A stretch of 64,000 nt of DNA from Silanimonas sp. (GTDB taxonomy: Bacteria > Pseudomonadota > Gammaproteobacteria > Xanthomonadales > Xanthomonadaceae): contig JAGXTI010000038.1 of the NCBI GenBank assembly GCA_018334015.1, positions 1-64,000 on the forward strand, in the 5' to 3' direction. Made by a program: the position numbers and the translations under genes. Each line of letters begins with the position of its first letter. The first letter of the stretch is position 1. This document shows, one piece after another, positions 56,671 to 64,000 of this stretch. The notes under the pieces are model-generated. The model was given only the letters and a program-made list of their open reading frames with translations, did not search any database and was not told where the DNA came from.

Positions 56671-57639
56671 TTACATGCGGAACTCGAAGGTGCGGGTCAT
56701 CGTCACCGGCTCGCCCGGCGGCTCGAAGCGCCAGGTCCGCACGGTGTCGATCACCGCATCCTCGAACAGGCCACGCGGCCGGGCGCGGATCACGGTGACC
56801 TCGCTCACCCGACCATCGGCGCCGATGGTGAACTGCGCCACCACCGTGCCCGAAGCGCGCGTGCGCGCCGCCTCGCGCGGGTAGGGCGGCTGCGGGGTGC
56901 TGATCGCCCGCGGCGGGCCGGTGCGGACCGGAGCCGGTGCGGCCGCCACCGGGGCGGGCGGGGGCGCGGCGACCTGAGGGGCCGGTGCGGGAGCCGGCTG
57001 GGCGGCCACCGGGGCGGGCTCGGGCGTTGCCGCCTGCACCGGTGTGGGGGCGGTGATCACCGGGGCCGCCGGGGCGACCGGCTGCGCAGCGGCGGCTTGG
57101 CGTTGCGCTTCGGCCTGGCGGGCACGCTCCTCGGCCAGACGGGTGCGTTCGGCCGCCGCGCTCCGGCCGGCGGCGATCGCCTCGCGGATGCGCGGCAGCG
57201 AGGGCGCTTCCGCGTCGGTGCGGGCCATCAGTTCGGCCAGGCGTTCGGCCTCGACGAAATCGCCATCGACGATGGCCTGTTCGGCACCGATCAGGGCGTA
57301 AGGCATCAGGTCCATCAGCGCCGATTCGGCGACAACGTTGGGCGTGGCCGATTTCTCGCGGATGGCGAGGTAGTACTCCATCGCGTTGTCGCCGACCGGG
57401 CCGTAAAGCCGCTGGTCGCGCAGCGCCACGCTGGCGCGCTGGCGCAGTTCATCGACGCTGAGCGCGGCCAGGGCATCAGCGGCGGCGGCAGCGTCCGGGG
57501 CCACCGCGGCCGGGGTGGCGGGGGCCGCGGCCGGGGGCGCGGCTTCGTCAGGGGCGGGCGAACAGCCGGCCAAGAGCAAAGCGAACACGAGGGCGGCGGC
57601 CAGGGCCGTGGGACGAGCGTGGAACACGGGCGCGGTCAT
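56671..57639 (-). CDS. TonB C-terminal domain lipoprotein, copy 1
   Basis: A 322-residue protein. The signal peptide ends in the lipobox LLAGC (about Cys26) followed by SPAPDE, so lipidation and, by the +2 Ser rule, outer-membrane sorting are predicted. A helical domain (about 55-165) contains LYGPVGDNAMEYYLAIREK and DFVEAERLAELMARTDAEAPSLPRI. A Pro/Ala-rich linker follows. The C-terminal TonB domain has PPYPREAARTRASGTVVAQF and VRTWRFEPPGEPV. ATG 57639 is used, since the longer frame would hide the signal peptide. It is a paralogue of the gene just upstream. Confidence 0.85.
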   Translation of the reverse strand: MTAPVFHARPTALAAALVFALLLAGCSPAPDEAAPPAAAPATPAAVAPDAAAAADALAALSVDELRQRASVALRDQRLYGPVGDNAMEYYLAIREKSATPNVVAESALMDLMPYALIGAEQAIVDGDFVEAERLAELMARTDAEAPSLPRIREAIAAGRSAAAERTRLAEERARQAEAQRQAAAAQPVAPAAPVITAPTPVQAATPEPAPVAAQPAPAPAPQVAAPPPAPVAAAPAPVRTGPPRAISTPQPPYPREAARTRASGTVVAQFTIGADGRVSEVTVIRARPRGLFEDAVIDTVRTWRFEPPGEPVTMTRTFEFRM

Positions 57640-57714
57640 GTCGATCACTGCCGGGAGGGGAAGCGGCAGAGTCCAGCGCGTGTTCACTTTTTGTCAAGCC
57701 GGCAGGACGCCGCC

Positions 57715-58641
57715 TCAGGCCTCCGGCTGGCGGAAAGCGACCGCCACCCGCTCCGTGCTGGTCGCCGGGGCCGGCGCGAACCGCCAACGGCGGGCGGCCA
57801 GCACGGCTTCGCGTTCGAACATGGCATGGCTGCTGGCGACCACTTCGGCGGCCAACACCGTGCCGTCGGCGGCCACCTGCAACTGGAGCTGCACACTGCC
57901 TTCCAGTCGGCGTCTGAGCGCCTGCTCGGGGAAGCGGGGTGCGGTCTGTGCGACCAGAGGCCGGGCGGCCGGGGCCGGGCGAGCGGTGATCGGCGCGGGT
58001 GCGGTCGGCGGCGGCGCCGCCAGCGGCGCAGCGACCGGAGGCGGTTCGGGGGTCGGAGCCGGCGCGGCGGCAACCGCCTCGATGGGGCGGGGTGGGGCGG
58101 CGGCGGCCCGTGCCGCGGTGGCGCGGGCGGCGGCCTCGCGTGCGGCACTGGCTGCGGCAGCGGCCTCGGTGGCCTGACGGTCGTTCTCGATCTGAACCTC
58201 TGCGGCCTGGCGCGCACTCAGCAGGCCCTCGCGCAGCCGCGGTACGGCCGGGGCCTCGGCGTCCATCCGCAGCAGCAGATCGATCAGGCGTTGCGCCTCG
58301 TCGAATTGCCCCGCCATCTGGGCCTGTTCGGCGCCGATCACCACGTAGGGCGCCAGATCGAGCAGGGCGGTCGCCACCGCGAGGTCCTCGGGCAGACGCT
58401 CGCGCAGTGCCAGGTAATCTTCGACTGCGTTGTTGCCGGCCGGTGCGAACAGGCGATTCACCGCCAGGGCCTCGGCGGCACGCTGGCGCAGGGCGTCGGT
58501 GTCGAGCCGGTCCGCCTCCGGCACGTCCACCGCTGCGACGGCTCTTGCCGGTGCCGGCGAGGCAGGTGCGGGAGCTTCGCCGCAGGCGCTCAGCGCCCAG
58601 GCCAGCGAAAGCAACAGGGGAAGACGGAAGTGAACGCGCAT
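57715..58641 (-). CDS. TonB C-terminal domain lipoprotein, copy 2
   Basis: A 308-residue paralogue of the neighbouring gene. The signal peptide MRVHFRLPLLLSLAWALSAC ends in a lipobox with Cys20, followed by GEAPAP. The helical domain matches copy 1 closely in plan (LFAPAGNNAVEDYLALRER and DEAQRLIDLLLRMDAEAPAVPRL). An Ala/Pro linker leads to the TonB domain (PRFPEQALRRRLEGSVQLQL and ARRWRFAPA). It lies 75 bases upstream of copy 1 on the same strand, so the pair is probably cotranscribed and arose by tandem duplication. Confidence 0.85.
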   Translation of the reverse strand: MRVHFRLPLLLSLAWALSACGEAPAPASPAPARAVAAVDVPEADRLDTDALRQRAAEALAVNRLFAPAGNNAVEDYLALRERLPEDLAVATALLDLAPYVVIGAEQAQMAGQFDEAQRLIDLLLRMDAEAPAVPRLREGLLSARQAAEVQIENDRQATEAAAAASAAREAAARATAARAAAAPPRPIEAVAAAPAPTPEPPPVAAPLAAPPPTAPAPITARPAPAARPLVAQTAPRFPEQALRRRLEGSVQLQLQVAADGTVLAAEVVASSHAMFEREAVLAARRWRFAPAPATSTERVAVAFRQPEA

Positions 58642-58781
58642 GGGCAAGCCAAGAAGCCGAGCATTGCAAGCTAGAGCCCGTCGGTGACAGGTCGATGGCG
58701 AGAGCGCGGCGAGCGCCCAAACTGTGGCCGAGCGCACGGATTGCGGCACACTGCTGCGCCTTTGGCCGCGCCCGCCCTGCC

Positions 58782-61283
58782 GTGACCGCCGCTTTTCCGA
58801 TCGCCCCACTGCTGCCGGCCCTGCGCGAATCGCTGCGGGTGCAGCCGCGCCTCGTGCTCGAAGCGCCACCCGGTGCCGGCAAGACCACGCAGGTGCCGCT
58901 GGCCCTGCTCGACGCGCCGTGGCGGGCCGGCGGCAAGATCCTGATGCTCGAACCACGCCGCGTCGCCGCACGCGCCGCAGCCGGCTTCATGGCGAAGCAG
59001 CTCGGCGAGGCCGTCGGCCACACGGTCGGCTACCGCATCCGCTTCGAGGCGAAGGTCTCGGCGGCAACACAGATCGAGGTGGTCACCGAAGGCATCCTCA
59101 CCCGCATGATCCAGGACGACCCGACGCTGGAGGGCATCGGGGCGATCCTGTTCGACGAGTTCCACGAGCGGCACCTCACCGCCGACCTCGGCCTCGCCCT
59201 GGCCCTCGATGTGCAGACGCAGCTGCGGCCCGATCTGCGGATCGTGCTGATGTCGGCCACGCTGGATGGCGAGCGGCTGGCGCGCTTCCTTGATGCACCG
59301 CGGCTCACGGCCGAAGGCCGCGCCCATCCGGTGACGGTGGCGCACTTTCCGGCACGCCGCGACGAGCCCGCCACGACCCAGCTGCGGCGCTGCGTCGAAC
59401 ACGCGCTGGCCAAGCATCCCGGCGATCTGCTGGTGTTCCTGCCGGGGCAGCGCGAGATCGCCGAGGCGAAGCGTGCGCTCGACACCGCGCAAGCGGACGG
59501 ATCGATCCCCGTCGACCTGCGCCTGCTGCCCCTGCACGGCGAGCTGTCGGTGGAAGCGCAGAGCGCGGCGCTGAACCCCGACCCCGACGGCCGCCGCCGC
59601 GTGGTGCTGGCGACGAACGTGGCCGAATCCAGCGTCACCCTGCCCGGCGTGCGCGTGGTGATCGATGCCGGCCTCGCCCGCGAGCCGCGCTTCGAGCCGA
59701 ATTCCGGCTTCTCGCGGCTTGATACCGTGGCGATCTCGCAGGCCAGCGCCGATCAGCGTGCCGGCCGCGCCGGCCGCGTGGCCGAGGGCTGGTGCTACCG
59801 CCTCTGGCCGGAATCGCAACGGCTCGAACCGAACCGCCGCGCCGAGATCGCCCAGGTCGAACTCTCCGGCCTCGCGCTCGAACTCGCGGCTTGGGGTGCT
59901 GCCGAGCTGCGCTTTGTCGATCCGCCACCGCGCGGCGCACTGGCGGCCGGCGTCGATCTGCTGAAAAGCCTGGCCGCGCTCGATGCCCGTGGAAGCATCA
60001 CGACGTTCGGCAAGCGCATGCTGGCGCTCGGCACCTACCCGCGCCTCGCCGCGATGCTGCTTTCGCCGGAGGATGCGAGCGAAACCGCGCTGGCCTGCGA
60101 CCTTGCCGCCCTCATCGAGGCCCGCGACCCGCTGAAAGGCCCTCGCCGCGACGATGTGGCCGCGCGCTGGCAGGCCCTCGCGGCCTTTCGCAGCGGCCGC
60201 ACACCGCCCGAAGCCTCGCGTTCCGCGCTGGCCGCGATCGACCAGCAGGCCAAGGCCTGGCGCCGTCGCCTGCGCTGCGAGGCCACGCCGCCGAAGGAGG
60301 CGCCCAACCACCGGCTGGGCGATCTGCTGCGGCACGCCTTCCCCGATCGCATCGGCGTGCAGCACCCCACCGACGCGCGCCGCTACGCGCTGAGCAATGG
60401 CCGCAGCGCGCGCGTGTTCGAGGATTCGGCGCTCTACGGCGAGTCGTGGGTCGTCGCCAGCGAATTGCGCTTCGAGGCGCGCGACGGCTTGATCCTGCGC
60501 GGTGCACCGCTCGACGAAGCCCGCCTGCAGCGCGAATCCCCCGAGCGCTTCATCGAGGAGGACACGGTGCGCTGGGACGCCAACGCCCGCGCGCTGGTCG
60601 CCCGCCGCGAGCGGCGCTTCGAGCGCATCGTGCTGGAAAGCAAACCGGCCGGCCGCCCCGACCCGGCGCGCGCGGCGCAGGCGCTCACCGATGCTGTGCG
60701 CGAACTCGGCCTCGATGCCCTGCCATGGACCGAAGGCCTGCGCCAATGGCTCGAACGCCTGCGTTGCCTGCGCGAATGGTTGCCCGAACTCGGCTGGCCC
60801 GAGGCCAGCGACGAGGCGCTGCTGGCCACGCTCGACGATTGGCTGAAGCCCGCCTTCCAAGGCAAGACGCGGCTCGATGCGCTCTCCGAAGAAGAGCTGG
60901 GTGACGCGCTCAAGTCGCGCCTCGACTGGTCGCTGAAATCGAAGATGGATGCCCTCGCCCCGCGCCGCATCAGCGTGCCCTCGGGCATGGAGCGGCCGAT
61001 CACCTACACGCAGGGGGAGCGGCCGGTGCTGGCCTGCAAGCTGCAGGAGCTGTTCGGGCTTGCCGACACGCCGCGGATCGCCGACGGCCGTGTGCCGCTC
61101 ACCCTGCACCTGCTCTCGCCCGGCGGCGCGCCGCTGGCGATCACGCAGGATCTGAAAAGCTTCTGGAACAACGCCTACCCGGACGTGAAGAAGGACATGA
61201 AGGGCCGCTACCCGCGTCACCCTTGGCCCGATGATCCGTGGACCGCCACGGCGACGCATCGGGCCAAGCCACGGGGCACCTGA
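58782..61283 (+). CDS. hrpB: ATP-dependent helicase HrpB
   Basis: An 833-residue DExH-box helicase. Motif I is [14 protein letters not shown], motif [13 protein letters not shown], motif III MSATLDG, and motif [20 protein letters not shown]. The C-terminal half has the helicase-associated and HrpB-type domains, ending [29 protein letters not shown], seen in parts. Length fits HrpB (about 820). Its cellular role is not settled. The start is GTG 58782, giving [14 protein letters not shown]; no ATG in frame lies nearby. The frame is open far upstream only as antisense to the lipoprotein genes. Confidence 0.92.
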   Translation: MTAAFPIAPLLPALRESLRVQPRLVLEAPPGAGKTTQVPLALLDAPWRAGGKILMLEPRRVAARAAAGFMAKQLGEAVGHTVGYRIRFEAKVSAATQIEVVTEGILTRMIQDDPTLEGIGAILFDEFHERHLTADLGLALALDVQTQLRPDLRIVLMSATLDGERLARFLDAPRLTAEGRAHPVTVAHFPARRDEPATTQLRRCVEHALAKHPGDLLVFLPGQREIAEAKRALDTAQADGSIPVDLRLLPLHGELSVEAQSAALNPDPDGRRRVVLATNVAESSVTLPGVRVVIDAGLAREPRFEPNSGFSRLDTVAISQASADQRAGRAGRVAEGWCYRLWPESQRLEPNRRAEIAQVELSGLALELAAWGAAELRFVDPPPRGALAAGVDLLKSLAALDARGSITTFGKRMLALGTYPRLAAMLLSPEDASETALACDLAALIEARDPLKGPRRDDVAARWQALAAFRSGRTPPEASRSALAAIDQQAKAWRRRLRCEATPPKEAPNHRLGDLLRHAFPDRIGVQHPTDARRYALSNGRSARVFEDSALYGESWVVASELRFEARDGLILRGAPLDEARLQRESPERFIEEDTVRWDANARALVARRERRFERIVLESKPAGRPDPARAAQALTDAVRELGLDALPWTEGLRQWLERLRCLREWLPELGWPEASDEALLATLDDWLKPAFQGKTRLDALSEEELGDALKSRLDWSLKSKMDALAPRRISVPSGMERPITYTQGERPVLACKLQELFGLADTPRIADGRVPLTLHLLSPGGAPLAITQDLKSFWNNAYPDVKKDMKGRYPRHPWPDDPWTATATHRAKPRGT

Positions 61284-61297
61284 GGGCGGAGCCGTCT

Positions 61298-61700
61298 GTG
61301 CGTCTGCCACGCTGCCTTTGCGCCTGCCATGCTGGGCCAAGGGTCACGGTCAGTGCTGGACGCCCGCCTGCATGCGCGGGGTCTGCGGACGCGGCCGGCG
61401 CGGATTCCGCGTCCCGCTCCATACGCGCCGTCGCTCGGCGTCCTGCCTCGCTCCGCGTTCCCTCAGCCCCCACGCGCGCGGCGGGCTGGAGATCGCCGTG
61501 CTGCGCCTTCCCCACCTTGCACCACCACTACGCACCCCCCCCTGGGCCGAGAGACTGGCATCGAGCGCCGCGCCCGCGGGCCATGGGGTCACAAAGAGGC
61601 GCACAGGACGTGCGCCGTCCGGCGACTGCGGAGCGGGACGCGTAGCCGTCGCCGGCTGTGACCCATGGCCCAGCGTGGCAGGCGCGAAGGGCAGGCGCAC
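61298..61700. repeat. Repeat element 3 with long terminal inverted repeats
   Basis: This 0.4-kb element fills most of the 511-base gap between hrpB and mnmG, which holds no gene. The left end (61298-61347) and right end (61658-61700) are inverted copies. Both read GTGCGYCTGCC at the outside and CTGGGCCA-GGGTCAC at the inside, with a 7-base difference in length. The interior carries diverged copies of the first segment of the large repeat family in both orientations (CGCGTCCCGCTCC and its complement GGAGCGGGACGCG-like). The outer motif GGCAGGCGC is shared with the other blocks. No transposase or conserved frame is present. Confidence 0.75.
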
Positions 61701-61794
61701 AGCCAACTTCGCACCTCCGCCGCCGATTCAGCCCCGGCACGGCACAATGACCACCCTCAACACCTGCCGCGCCGCCCACCGGGCGGTCCTCGCC

Positions 61795-63693
<1,899 letters not shown>

Positions 63694-63712
63694 ACGCCAG
63701 CCAGAGGCATCG

Positions 63713-64000
63713 ATGCACGACGAGATGCTGTTCGCCCACGAAGGGTCGGAGCCGGCCCCCGATCCTGCGGCATTGGCCCCGTGGAAAGTGGCGGTGGTCG
63801 ATGACGACGAATCGGTGCGGACGATCACGCGTATCGCCCTGGGGCCGTTGCGGATCGACGATCGGCCCCTGGAACTGCTGGAGGCCACGACTGCGGCCGA
63901 GGGCATCGCCCTGTTCGCTGCGCATGGCGATATCGCGCTTGGCCTGATTGACATGGTGATGGAGGAGCCCGCCGCCGGGCTCAAGGTGATCGATGCCGTG
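63713..64000 (+). CDS. Response regulator with DUF3369-type receiver, N-terminal part
   Basis: A frame starting ATG 63713 runs off the window after 96 codons. The sequence MHDEMLFAHEGSE, then WKVAVVDDDESVRTITRIALG and LGLIDMVMEEPAAGLKVID, is a receiver domain. The acidic pair is VVDDDES, and the probable phosphorylated Asp is in LIDMVME. The start (about LLFA.EG) and the RPLELLEATTAAEG segment fit the response regulators that carry a DUF3369 domain, often followed by HD-GYP or histidine kinase modules. The output domain is beyond the window edge. Confidence 0.75.
   Translation, partial: MHDEMLFAHEGSEPAPDPAALAPWKVAVVDDDESVRTITRIALGPLRIDDRPLELLEATTAAEGIALFAAHGDIALGLIDMVMEEPAAGLKVIDAV

Noticed and set aside
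61747-61794. Upstream ATG of mnmG at 61747
   Set aside because: It puts 16 extra residues before the FAD motif and overlaps a possible -10 element; 61795 fits the family.

Overview
The window is chromosomal DNA of a very GC-rich gammaproteobacterium. It is most likely a member of the Lysobacterales (Xanthomonadales, Lysobacteraceae). This rests on several things: the comF/bioB-bioF-bioH-bioC block, glyQ/glyS, tamA-tamB, the ubiJ-ubiB pair, glnA followed by ntrB-ntrC, and paired TonB-like lipoproteins of a kind I associate with xanthomonads. The genus cannot be fixed from the sequence alone. No rRNA, tRNA or CRISPR array was seen. One partial insertion sequence (IS30 family) enters at the left edge.

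Layout, left to right. 1-2 kb: IS30 transposase tail, a BPSS1780-type membrane protein and a glutamine amidotransferase. 2-10.4 kb: glyQ-glyS-tamA-tamB in one tightly packed run. 10.3-12.6 kb (minus): a truncated NTF2-like gene and a GDSL esterase autotransporter. 12.7-18.2 kb: ubiA, comF, and biotin genes bioB, bioF, bioH and bioC. 18.3-22.6 kb: a PLP-dependent dehydratase and a diguanylate cyclase (minus), then uvrD. 22.6-23.7 kb: non-coding repeats. 23.7-31.9 kb: a TRAP-type binding lipoprotein, xth, ggt, a ParA-like ATPase, a SixA-like phosphatase, a YkvA-like protein, an acyltransferase, a YheT-like hydrolase and uppP. 32-37.6 kb: nitrogen block with a sigma-54 promoter, glnA, an unknown membrane-anchored protein, ntrB and ntrC. 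37.6-40.8 kb: unknown protein, methyltransferase and thiolase fadI. 40.8-42.1 kb: repeats again, inverted relative to the first block. 42.1-47.7 kb (minus): pseudouridine synthase, ubiB, ubiJ, a TonB-dependent receptor and an ArsR regulator. 47.8-58.6 kb: tatD, a YadGH-type ABC exporter, ogt, a ferredoxin reductase, an M50 protease, a secreted peptidase, a NatAB-type ABC exporter and two TonB-like lipoproteins. 58.8-64 kb: hrpB, a third repeat element with long inverted ends, mnmG and the start of a response regulator.

Most genes are core housekeeping, and many are translationally coupled through ATGA or GTGA overlaps. Functional groups are outer-membrane biogenesis (tamAB, TonB-like proteins, receptor, autotransporter), biotin synthesis, ubiquinone synthesis (ubiA, ubiB, ubiJ) and nitrogen control, in which NtrB/NtrC probably drive the sigma-54 promoter of glnA.

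The least explained content is a family of non-coding intergenic repeats of about 0.5 kb. Its members share termini around GGCAGGCGCG and contain a strong hairpin with one compensatory base-pair change between copies. Other unusual points are a rare-codon insertion inside glyS, a probable persulfide-sensing ArsR regulator placed before a TonB receptor, and TonB C-terminal domains carried on lipoproteins.
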